In this document: positions 34,517 through 42,662 of the stretch, piece after piece | How positions within the stretch are numbered: position 1 is the first letter of the stretch | Layout: every line of letters starts with the position of its first letter | Notes under the pieces: generated by a model | Databases searched by the model: none | Told to the model about the DNA's origin: nothing | The model's input: only the letters and a program-made list of their open reading frames with translations | Program-made: the position numbers and the translations under genes | NCBI GenBank assembly: GCA_000380225.1 | Contig: KB904821.1 | Coordinates: forward strand, 5,226,891-5,278,705 | DNA from: a filamentous cyanobacterium ESFC-1 | GTDB taxonomy: Bacteria > Cyanobacteriota > Cyanobacteriia > Cyanobacteriales > Spirulinaceae | Direction of reading: 5' to 3' | Length of the DNA stretch: 51,815 nt

Positions 34517-36928
34517 GTGAATCAGCATCAACATCAGCTAAAACTTTGGATGGTTGCGCCAACGTTGTTATTGGCAGCGTTACCCGCTCAAGCAACCCCC
34601 CTGGCCGAAGCAGTGGCCGAAGCCAAGAATAAAGATAAAGTCGAAATTAGCCAAAAATCTGCGATAAACGTTGAAAATACGGCGGAATCACTGAATTTAG
34701 AGGCAAATCTGGCCGCGGGGGCGATCGCATCCTCAACGGAAACCGCTACCCCACCCCCTCAAACTTCCTTTGGCAATTTAGCAGATGTTGAAGCCACTGC
34801 TGACAATACCTTTTCTTTCGACACCCCAACCCTCGAAATCGAAGGATTATCTCAAAATCAACCCGCTCCCACTTTCAACACCAATCCGCAACCCATGAAT
34901 CCGGGGCGCATCCCCACTAATCCCGACTCTGGGGTGCTGGTTCCCAATCCTCAAATCACTATCGACGGCAATCCCATCACCCAAAATTCTAACCCGAACT
35001 CCAATGTCGTCATCCCCAATGCCCAGGTAGACTTCAACGGCATTCCCTCTGGGGTCACGCCCCAAGTGCAACCCGTCGCTCCTGCACCGCCGTTTCTGCC
35101 TCGCGCCGTTGCGCCACCGGTGGGGGATATTACCATTTCAACCATTGATAGTGCGCCCTCATTAATCGATCTCGGCACTGCGGCGCGTGTAGATAGCCTT
35201 ATCCTCAAAGATGCCCCCGTTCGCGAAGTTTTAAGCTTTCTAGCTCGTTCTGCGGGGCTAAATGTTGTTTATACAGGTGAAGCAGCAGGCGGAGAAGGAG
35301 GAGAAGGCGCAACGGCAGCCTCAGAAGTAGTTTCTTTGGATTTAGAAAACGAATCTGTCCAAGATGCCTTTAACTACGTCCTTTTGGTTTCGGGCTTACA
35401 AGCCAATCGTCGCGGACGCACTATTGTTGTCAGTCCTTCTTTACCCATCGGCGCTCGCAATTTACTGGCTCGTAGTTACCGACTCAATCAAGTTGATGCA
35501 GCAACCGCAGCCAGCTTTCTCGCCACTCAGGGTGCATCGGTTCAGCTTTTAGAACAAACGGAAACTCGAATTACGGATCCAGAAACGCAACGAGTTATCC
35601 GAGTTGAAAGTGATCCGCCTGTGATTCGTTCACTAACCGTGGAAGGTGAGGGTTCAGGTTCACTCGCTTTTTTACTATCGGGTTTAGCTATATCTACAGA
35701 TCAACGCACGAATACACTAACAATGGTTGGCGAACCGCGTCAGCTAGAAATTGCCACGGCACTTTTGAGCCAACTGGATATACGAGTTCGACAAGTTGCC
35801 GTTAATGTCAAGATTGTTGATGTTAACTTATTAAATCAGGATAACTTCAACGCTAGTTTTTCTTTTGGAATTGCTGACAGTTTCTTTTCTGTAGATGGTG
35901 GTGCATTAGCCGGAAACTATGGTCAGTTTCGACCCGCTACTGCTGCTGATACCACAGCTAGTTTCACGGGAAGACCAACAGTTCCTAATCCTTTCCTGGG
36001 ACTCGATCCTAATATCTTCTTTGACCCCAATAGTAGTATAGCCGTTCCAGGAACTACACCCGGTACGATTCTAGTCACACCAGCAGGGGTCAGACGATTG
36101 GAAACATCCGGTGCAGGACGATTTTTCGACAGTGCTATTGGTTTGTCTGGCGATCCGTTCAGTTCAGGTATTACTGAGGTTGAACTAGCAACAGATAACG
36201 TCATCACTTTAAATGCAGACGGTACAGCCACTACAACCGCAGGAGAAGTAGGAAGCATAACCGTGGAACTACCTTCGTTGTTCCAATTCCCTCGTAACTT
36301 CCTCGCTTCTTTGCAAGCACAAGTCGTTAATGGTAATGCTAAGATTCTGACCGATCCCACATTAGTTGTTCAGGAAGGTCAATCTGCTAGTGTTGCTTTA
36401 ACACAGCAGGTCTTTGCAGGAACAGAAATACAAATTCAACAAGTGGGACAAACTGCGCGAGAAGTTGAAGTGCCTGTTCTTGAAGATGCAGGCTTAGAAT
36501 TAGTTGTGGCTGTGAGCAGAATTGATGACAATGGTTTCATCTCCATGTCTGTAGGTACATCTGTCTCTGCTCCTGCAAGCACAATTGCTACACCTGTAGG
36601 GCAAATCACTTTAGTACAAAATCGTGAGGTTGCTTCAGGCGAAATTCGGATGCGAGATGGTCAGACTCTTATTATTGCTGGCATTATCCAAGAAGCTGAC
36701 CGAACAACTGTAAGTAAAGTGCCAATCTTAGGTGATATTCCGATTTTAGGGGCATTGTTCCGCAGCACAAACCGCGCGAATGAACGTCGCGAAGTTATCG
36801 TCTTAGTCACGCCGCAAATTTTAGACGATACCGCCCGCTTTGGGGATTGGGGCTACAACTACACCCCCGGTCAGGATGCGGGTCAAATCCTGCAACAGCA
36901 GGGGATTCAGGTGCCGCGTAGCCGTTAG
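34517..36928 (+). CDS. pilQ: Type IV pilus secretin PilQ
   Basis: About 803 aa from the GTG at 34517, which has GAGGAG six bases before it; a TTG at 34499 is weaker. Signal peptide (LLLAALPAQA). An Asn/Pro-rich linker (about residues 60-200) stands where many cyanobacterial PilQ proteins have an AMIN domain, and I see no clear AMIN motif. Secretin N-domains follow (VREVLSFLARSAGLNVVY, LEIATALLSQLDIRVRQV), then the beta-barrel: TDPTLVVQEGQSA, RMRDGQTLIIAGIIQEADRTTVSKVP, GDIPILGALFRS. It forms the outer-membrane pore. A strong terminator follows. Confidence 0.93.
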   Translation: MNQHQHQLKLWMVAPTLLLAALPAQATPLAEAVAEAKNKDKVEISQKSAINVENTAESLNLEANLAAGAIASSTETATPPPQTSFGNLADVEATADNTFSFDTPTLEIEGLSQNQPAPTFNTNPQPMNPGRIPTNPDSGVLVPNPQITIDGNPITQNSNPNSNVVIPNAQVDFNGIPSGVTPQVQPVAPAPPFLPRAVAPPVGDITISTIDSAPSLIDLGTAARVDSLILKDAPVREVLSFLARSAGLNVVYTGEAAGGEGGEGATAASEVVSLDLENESVQDAFNYVLLVSGLQANRRGRTIVVSPSLPIGARNLLARSYRLNQVDAATAASFLATQGASVQLLEQTETRITDPETQRVIRVESDPPVIRSLTVEGEGSGSLAFLLSGLAISTDQRTNTLTMVGEPRQLEIATALLSQLDIRVRQVAVNVKIVDVNLLNQDNFNASFSFGIADSFFSVDGGALAGNYGQFRPATAADTTASFTGRPTVPNPFLGLDPNIFFDPNSSIAVPGTTPGTILVTPAGVRRLETSGAGRFFDSAIGLSGDPFSSGITEVELATDNVITLNADGTATTTAGEVGSITVELPSLFQFPRNFLASLQAQVVNGNAKILTDPTLVVQEGQSASVALTQQVFAGTEIQIQQVGQTAREVEVPVLEDAGLELVVAVSRIDDNGFISMSVGTSVSAPASTIATPVGQITLVQNREVASGEIRMRDGQTLIIAGIIQEADRTTVSKVPILGDIPILGALFRSTNRANERREVIVLVTPQILDDTARFGDWGYNYTPGQDAGQILQQQGIQVPRSR

Positions 36929-36955
36929 ATATCCGTGTCAAATTGAAAACAAGGG

Positions 36956-36979
36956 GGGCGTGTCGCGCCCTCTTTTTTT
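36956..36979 (+). terminator. Rho-independent terminator of pilMNOQ
   Basis: GGGCG (36956-36960), loop TGTCG, CGCCC (36966-36970), then a run of seven T (36973-36979). Confidence 0.85.
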
Positions 36980-37223
36980 GGGGCAATTTTTGTTATATTT
37001 CTAAAAATTAAGAATAAATTAGAAGAAATTAAGGTTTCAGACGATCCATAAGGGCCAATTTGCCCTTAGAATGATGAGCGTGAAACTTTGAGCCTAAGCC
37101 AATCTCAGCGTTTTGTTTTTACTTTTTCTCAGAAAACATTAGCTGATGAATGCTATTAACAACTTGAAGGGAAACGTTCGCTGACGATAAACTGCGAATA
37201 TTAATGAAAGAAGGAGAGTGTGA

Positions 37224-37499
37224 ATGAATAAGGGAGAATTGGTTGATAAGGTTGCAGAAAAAGCAAATGTAACCAAAAAACAAGCCGATACCGTCTTAAC
37301 TGCTACTTTAGAAGCCATTGTCGAAGCTGTATCTGAAGGAGAGAAAGTGACCTTGGTGGGGTTTGGTAGCTTTGAGCGTCGCGATCGCGCAGCCCGTGAA
37401 GGCCGCAACCCCAAAACCGGAGACAAAATGGTAATCAAAGCCACTAGAGTCCCCGCTTTTTCCGCCGGGAAACTGTTCAAGGACAAGGTTGCACCTTAG
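37224..37499 (+). CDS. hup: DNA-binding protein HU
   Basis: 91 aa, the standard size. Nucleoid protein that bends DNA as a dimer. NKGELVDKVAEKANVTKKQAD is the helical half, VTLVGFGSFERRDRAAREGRNPKTG the conserved arm start, and RVPAFSAGKLFKDKV the end. A strong AAGGAG lies 7 bases before the ATG. Confidence 0.97.
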   Translation: MNKGELVDKVAEKANVTKKQADTVLTATLEAIVEAVSEGEKVTLVGFGSFERRDRAAREGRNPKTGDKMVIKATRVPAFSAGKLFKDKVAP

Positions 37500-37519
37500 C
37501 ATCGGCTTTATTCGTGCTG

Positions 37520-38572
37520 ATGAAACGACCACAGCATGGAGGAAACTTAGTCTGGGCCGCAGCCCTGGCTAAGTGTTCTCCCGATCGCATTTTAGACTTT
37601 TCGGCCAGTATCAACCCCCTCGGCCCCCCCGACAGCGCCAAAGCCGCCCTCAATGCCGGAATTGAGGCTTTAACAAGCTATCCTGACCCGAACTACACCC
37701 ACCTGCGATCGCGCCTCGCTCAAGCCCATCAAATAGAGCCAGAGTGGATATTACCGGGGAATGGGGCCGCAGAATTACTAACTTGGATTGGTCGCGATTT
37801 GGCGCAATCTGCCGCTACTTATCTTTGTGTCCCGGCTTTTAAGGATTACACTCGCGCCCTCAACACTTTTAACGCCACGATTATCCCGCAACCCCTCGCG
37901 CCGCCTCGGTGGGAGTTACCGAGCTTTACCGATATTCCCGCCGCGAGTAGCTTGTTGCTGAACAATCCCCACAATCCCACGGGAAAAATCTGGACAAAAG
38001 CCGAGTTAACGCCCCTTTTGGACAAATTTGACCTTGTTGTGATTGATGAAGCCTTTATGGACTTTCTGGGGGACGATGAAGCCGAAAGTTTGGAGGGGAT
38101 GGTATCCGAACGAGAAAATCTGGTGATTTTGCGATCGCTCACTAAATTTTACAGCTTGCCGGGGTTGCGTTTGGGGTACGCGATCGCCCACCCCTCCCGT
38201 TTGCAGCGTTGGCAACAATGGCGCGATCCTTGGTCTGTCAATACTTTAGCCGACCTCGCCGCCCAAGCCGTCCTCGATGACTTTGAGTTTCAGCAGCGTA
38301 CCCGACAATGGCTCACAACGGCGCGATCGCAACTATTTAACGCTCTGACTCAAATCCCCGGTTTAAGTCCCTTTCGAGGGGCAGCAAACTTCCTTCTGGT
38401 GGAAACGCAGACCTCTAGTGTTGAGTTACAGCGCCAACTTTTAGAGCGCGATCGCATTCTGATCCGCGATTGTCTGAGTTTTCCCGAATTGCGCGATCGT
38501 TATTTCCGCGTCGCTGTCCGCACCGAAGCCGAAAATGAGCGTCTCATTACCGCTTTAGCCGCGATTCTCTAG
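37520..38572 (+). CDS. cobD: Threonine-phosphate decarboxylase / histidinol-phosphate aminotransferase-like (CobD family)
   Basis: 350 aa from the ATG at 37520 (a GTG at 37514 is two codons upstream). PLP fold-type I: HGGNLVWAA and LDFSASINPLGPP (typical CobD opening), SYPDPNYTHLRSRLA, GNGAAELL, NNPHNPTGKIW, VVIDEAFMDF and SLTKFYSLPGLRLGYAIA (Schiff-base Lys in LTKFY). It makes aminopropanol phosphate for cobalamin. HisC is the alternative, but the opening favours CobD. Its 3' end overlaps the next minus gene by 18 bases. Confidence 0.85.
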   Translation: MKRPQHGGNLVWAAALAKCSPDRILDFSASINPLGPPDSAKAALNAGIEALTSYPDPNYTHLRSRLAQAHQIEPEWILPGNGAAELLTWIGRDLAQSAATYLCVPAFKDYTRALNTFNATIIPQPLAPPRWELPSFTDIPAASSLLLNNPHNPTGKIWTKAELTPLLDKFDLVVIDEAFMDFLGDDEAESLEGMVSERENLVILRSLTKFYSLPGLRLGYAIAHPSRLQRWQQWRDPWSVNTLADLAAQAVLDDFEFQQRTRQWLTTARSQLFNALTQIPGLSPFRGAANFLLVETQTSSVELQRQLLERDRILIRDCLSFPELRDRYFRVAVRTEAENERLITALAAIL

Positions 38573-38806
38573 CGACGGTAACAAAGTTTGAAACTCCTCT
38601 AAAGTCGCGATCGTAATTGCTTGTCGCAGAAGACTTTTCAACAAAGCTGTATCCTCAATTTGATTTACTACCTCAACAATAGTCTCTGGAACTGCCTCAA
38701 AGCGCACCTCAAGCACTTCTAGTACATTCTCACGGACTTCTGTGGTACGTCCAAGGGATTCTCCACGAGCTTGGGCGAAGCGTTCAATACTGGTAACATA
38801 AGGCAT
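38555..38806 (-). pseudogene. Duplicated C-terminal fragment of the Rpn-type gene
   Basis: 83 codons starting MPYVTSIERFAQARGE, nearly the same as the last 80 residues of the gene at 38842. The DNA copies are 38577-38833 and 38879-39111, and both share the upstream bases down to GTTGGAT. Copy 1 has about 24 extra bases (coding ESLGRTTE and neighbours). It could be translated as a small protein but is best read as a leftover of a tandem duplication. Confidence 0.75.
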
Positions 38807-38841
38807 ACGATTTTCCTCCTCGAAGCGTTGGATGACTCAAG

Positions 38842-39792
38842 TTAACTTTCTGAAGACTCCTCATTTTCCGCTTGTGGTGGTAACAAAGTCTGAAACTCCT
38901 CTAAAGTCGCGATCGTAATCGCTTGTCGATGTAGACTTTTCAATAGGGCTGTATCATTAATTTGATTTACCGCCTCAACAATAGTCTCTGGAACTGCCTC
39001 AAAGCGCACCTCAAGCACTTCAATGATATCCTCACGTCGGCCACGGGCGATGCCGAAGCGTTCAATACTGGTAACATAAGGCATACGATTTTCCTCCTCG
39101 AAGCGTTGGATTTCATCTCGAAAATTACTTTGCTGGCGTTCGGGTAACACCATCATCCAGTCAATGAGACGGAATAACTCTAGGATATCTTGTCGGCTCA
39201 AACCGCGTCGATATAATCCTTTGATCAGGTTGAGTTTAGTTTGGTAGCGTTGTTGGGGATTGCGGCGAGTTTTTTGGGTTTCCAGATGTGCGGCGATAAT
39301 GGGAGCGAAGACGTTTTGGTTTTGAGATAGAGTTTCAGGGTCATAATCCAACAGTTTAACGGTGGGAAACTCCAGGGAGACGTGACATCCCCAAAGGTCA
39401 TAACTGAATTGTTGGGGTCGCCAAGAGGCTTGTTCGTCGGCTAAGATGGCGAGACTGACGACAGGACGGCGATAGCGATCGAAAATGCGGTTGTTGTAAA
39501 CGTACATCCGTTCGGCAAATTCCCTTTGGGGTTGACTTTGGATTTCAATGTGTATGAGAATCCAGGTTTCTTGACCGTCGTTGCGCCAAACTTTGACGAG
39601 TTTATCGGCTTCGCGAAAACCGATTTCGGCTTCTCGGACGATTTGTTGCAATTCGTTGTCGAGAAATTCATAACCTCTTTCCCAGTTGATGTTGTCGTGA
39701 ATAATGGGGAAGAAGAAGGCGATAAAGGGTTGGAAATAAAGAGAAAGGGCTTCTTTCCAGGGATTATCGTAATCGGCTCTTTGTTGGGTCAT
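38842..39792 (-). CDS. Rpn-family PD-(D/E)XK recombination-promoting nuclease/transposase-like
   Basis: 316 aa from the ATG at 39792 (a TTG at 39810 is in frame). Start: DNPWKEALSLYFQPFIAFFFP. The nuclease core has ADKLVKVWRNDGQETWILIHIEIQSQ (D, E-x-Q pattern), then FAERMYVYNNRIFDRYRRPVVSLAIL. The C-terminal tail (VLEVRFEAVPETIVEAVNQI...) is the part duplicated downstream. Rpn-type proteins are widespread in cyanobacteria and linked to recA-independent recombination in E. coli; the role here is unknown. Confidence 0.85.
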   Translation of the reverse strand: MTQQRADYDNPWKEALSLYFQPFIAFFFPIIHDNINWERGYEFLDNELQQIVREAEIGFREADKLVKVWRNDGQETWILIHIEIQSQPQREFAERMYVYNNRIFDRYRRPVVSLAILADEQASWRPQQFSYDLWGCHVSLEFPTVKLLDYDPETLSQNQNVFAPIIAAHLETQKTRRNPQQRYQTKLNLIKGLYRRGLSRQDILELFRLIDWMMVLPERQQSNFRDEIQRFEEENRMPYVTSIERFGIARGRREDIIEVLEVRFEAVPETIVEAVNQINDTALLKSLHRQAITIATLEEFQTLLPPQAENEESSES

Positions 39793-39814
39793 AATGCTTT
39801 GATTGAGCAAAGTT

Positions 39815-40720
39815 TTAAAGAGAAACGGAATTTAATTCAGCTAATAAGCGATCGCTCATTTCCCAGCGATCGCTCCCCGGTTTAATCCATTGATGCTTTT
39901 CTTTGCTATAGTTGCGTTGCTGGAGTAATACGTCTTTTAAGCGCTGTTGTTGTGTGGGGTCTAACATGGGAATAAGGCGTTCCATGGCAGACAGCGCATT
40001 AGCTTGTTCAAAGGGGGAAACCGGATGAGCGATCGCGTCGAGAATCCCATCAAACGAAGCAATATGAGCAAGATTGTCTATTGCTGATAAGCCCACTAAC
40101 CGTAAACCCCGATGTTGCGATCGCAGATAATCGCTAATTTCAGCATCTTCCATATCGGCTTTTACCGCCAGCGATCGCATGGCCCCCGCTACGGCTTCTT
40201 GCAAGAAGTTCTGCCGCGTCCCAGAGGGCAAACTCATCAAGCGATTATAACGTTCAGCCAAGCGCATTAACTCGGTTTTAGCATCGGTTTCATCCAGGGG
40301 GGCGCGATATTGTTGGTTAATCTCTTGATGGGCTTGCAGGGCTTCGTTGCGGTCTTCTGGAGTGGTTGCTGCATTCTCTAATACCACATTCATAGCCCCC
40401 ACAATCTCATCTTTGGTTTTTGGGGAAATCTGTCGCAATAAATCTTCTATCCCCGGACTGGTAAACTCAGCCCCAGGAGTACGAATTGCCCCTCCCACCA
40501 AGGCAAAAACTTGCAGAAATACAGGCAACCAGACAATCAGCAACAATAAAATGGTTGTCTGACTTACTGTTATTTGTATCTGCCATCCCGTTTCTTGCGA
40601 CCAAGCGATATTAAACAAGCTCAACACAATCAAAAGCGCCATCAAACGCCACCAATTCGGCGGTAGGCGGAGTAACGTCCGCAAAAGGCGATTCAGGGTT
40701 TCTAGGGGCAGTGACGGCAC
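39815..40720 (-). CDS. Membrane protein of unknown function
   Basis: About 301 aa from a GTG at 40720 (a TTG at 40780 is in frame; both are uncertain). Two membrane segments (about LMALLIVLSLFNIAW and TTILLLLIVWLPVFLQVFALVGG) are followed by a 200-residue helical cytosolic domain (LLRQISPKTKDEIVGAMNVVLEN, ERYNRLMSLPSGTRQNF, LRLVGLSAIDNLAHIASFDGILDAI, HPVSPFEQANALSAME). The last part looks HEAT-like. No enzyme motif. It ends 22 bases before the Rpn-type start, so the two may be co-transcribed. Confidence 0.65.
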   Translation of the reverse strand: MPSLPLETLNRLLRTLLRLPPNWWRLMALLIVLSLFNIAWSQETGWQIQITVSQTTILLLLIVWLPVFLQVFALVGGAIRTPGAEFTSPGIEDLLRQISPKTKDEIVGAMNVVLENAATTPEDRNEALQAHQEINQQYRAPLDETDAKTELMRLAERYNRLMSLPSGTRQNFLQEAVAGAMRSLAVKADMEDAEISDYLRSQHRGLRLVGLSAIDNLAHIASFDGILDAIAHPVSPFEQANALSAMERLIPMLDPTQQQRLKDVLLQQRNYSKEKHQWIKPGSDRWEMSDRLLAELNSVSL

Positions 40721-40944
40721 GGCGTACAACCAGATCGAGTTCCCTCGTAGGGTAGCGCATTTGGGATAGGGCGATCGCAATTCAAAAATTAGAATAAAGC
40801 AGAAAATTGGCGAATTTAGTATTTTTAAATTAAAATAGCCATAAAAATAATAAATTTCTACCCAATCTAACCTTTGAAAGCTTAATATACTAACTTTTAC
40901 GACATCCTTTTAAACTGTAAAATTATCAACTAATTTTAATCAGA

Positions 40945-42018
40945 ATGGTTAAATCCTCTCGCAAAATTGCCCCCTCTCCCATGACCGCAGACATTAGCGT
41001 GGTCGATTTGATTGACCGCTATTTCAACGCTTACAATGCCGCCCGACTGCGGGAATGCTGTCAACTCCTCGAACGAGAAATCCTGCAAGATAATGTTACC
41101 GTTGGCATGAGTTTAGCCGGGGCTATGACTCCGGCTGGACTCGGAAAAGGCTGCTTTGTGCCACTTATGCAAGCGGGAATGATTGACTGGGTGGTGAGTA
41201 CGGGGGCAAATCTTTATCACGATTTGCATCACGGTTTGGGCTTTAGTTTATATGCCAACAGTCCTTTTCTCGATGATGCACAACTACGGCAAGAAAATAC
41301 CATTCGCATCTATGACATTACCTTCGATTACGAAGTCTTACTCGAAACCGACGCTTTTATTCGCCGTACCCTAAAATCCGCCGAATTTCAGAAAACTATG
41401 GGAACCGCCGAGTTTCACTACCTCCTCGGTAAATATATCTCGAAAGTAGAAACCGAACTCGGTATCGAAAATCACTGTTTCCTCGCGACGGCGTATGAAT
41501 GCGGCGTACCTGTATATACTTCTTCTCCTGGGGATAGTTCCATTGGTATGAATGTGGCAGCCCTAGCCCTAGAAGGATCGCAATTAGTCCTCGATCCGGC
41601 GATTGATGTCAACGAAACCGCCGCCTTAACCTATCTTTCCCGCGAAAATGAGGGTAAAAGCGCCGCCATTATGATTGGAGGGGGCAGTCCCAAAAACTTT
41701 TTACTACAAACCCAACCGCAACTGCACGAAGTTCTCGGCCTCGAAGAAAGGGGTCACGACTTCTTTATTCAGTTTACCGACGCACGACCGGACACAGGCG
41801 GTTTATCCGGTGCAACCCCCGCCGAAGCGGTGAGTTGGGGCAAGGTTGACCCCGACCAACTCCCTAGTGCTATTGTTTGTTATACCGACAGTACCATTGC
41901 GGTTCCCCTGATGACGGCTTATGCCCTCAATCGCTGTCAGCCCCGCCCCCTCAAACGTTTATTTGACCGCCGCACAGATGCCCTAGAACAGATGAAACGG
42001 GATTATTTGGCGCGTTAG
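40945..42018 (+). CDS. Deoxyhypusine-synthase-family protein
   Basis: 357 aa (another in-frame ATG is at 40981). The DHS fold is recognisable: [77 protein letters not shown] and [23 protein letters not shown], with the active-site Lys in SWGK. Bacteria have no eIF5A, so it must act on another substrate. Bacterial DHS-like proteins include homospermidine-type and other polyamine-linked enzymes. It needs NAD by family. Confidence 0.9.
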   Translation: MVKSSRKIAPSPMTADISVVDLIDRYFNAYNAARLRECCQLLEREILQDNVTVGMSLAGAMTPAGLGKGCFVPLMQAGMIDWVVSTGANLYHDLHHGLGFSLYANSPFLDDAQLRQENTIRIYDITFDYEVLLETDAFIRRTLKSAEFQKTMGTAEFHYLLGKYISKVETELGIENHCFLATAYECGVPVYTSSPGDSSIGMNVAALALEGSQLVLDPAIDVNETAALTYLSRENEGKSAAIMIGGGSPKNFLLQTQPQLHEVLGLEERGHDFFIQFTDARPDTGGLSGATPAEAVSWGKVDPDQLPSAIVCYTDSTIAVPLMTAYALNRCQPRPLKRLFDRRTDALEQMKRDYLAR

Positions 42019-42335
42019 TCATTTGTCATTTGTCCTTTGTCCTGGGTCATTGGTTTGGGGTGGCTATTCTTCCCCATCAAGGATGAAACGGCTATTGGAG
42101 TCGAAGGTTTTGCTGAGGTGACTCCAAGCCCTGAGTCGATGGATGGATAATTTCGGCGTTGCGATCGCTAGTTATCCCGCCTGTAGGTGACATTATCGTT
42201 AATTCTGCGGTTGCAGGATTCAATTTCAATAAATAGGGATGAGTTGACCCCATCCCTCATAACTTAGCGTTTTGATAACCATCAGTGATTTGCTTGTTCC
42301 TTCATGGCTGACAAGCCCTAAAGGGCTTACCGAAA
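42019..42335. other. Intergenic stretch with heptamers and a hairpin
   Basis: No gene is supported. A heptamer run (GTCATTTGTCATTTGTCC, 42019-42057) follows the stop. An AAGCCC-TAAA-GGGCTT hairpin is at 42313-42328, just past the feoC stop (on the minus strand it could end the feo transcript). A HIP1 site lies near 42165. Confidence 0.6.
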
Positions 42336-42590
42336 CTAGGCGCGATCGCAACTCAAAACCTGTGATTTCGCCTTATTCTGCGCCCATTGATAAAATTCAA
42401 CGGTTTCAGGCGGACATTGGCTACAGCCGTCACAACGCTCTAGCATTTGCTTTTCAACACGCCCTTTGCGTACCATGATCTCTAACATATCCCGTAACAA
42501 ATCGGCATCGGTGTGGAAGTGTTGGGACAAGTCAGCCAGAGATGCGACTTCCTTTCGGGCTAGATATTTTTGTAAGTCGGTGAGAATCAT
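42336..42590 (-). CDS. feoC: FeoC-like winged-helix protein
   Basis: 84 aa. LTDLQKYLARKEVASLADLSQHFHTDADLLRDMLEIMVRKGRVEK is a winged-helix FeoC core. The LERCDGCSQCPPE part has three Cys spaced C-x2-C-x2-C, typical for FeoC iron-sulfur or metal binding. Third gene of the feo unit, starting about 70 bp downstream of feoB. Confidence 0.88.
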   Translation of the reverse strand: MILTDLQKYLARKEVASLADLSQHFHTDADLLRDMLEIMVRKGRVEKQMLERCDGCSQCPPETVEFYQWAQNKAKSQVLSCDRA

Positions 42591-42662
42591 TGTTTTTGTC
42601 CTTGGTCATTGGTTGTTGGTTATTGGACAGGGAAAAGATCGCCCCTACAAGTCCACGATCTT

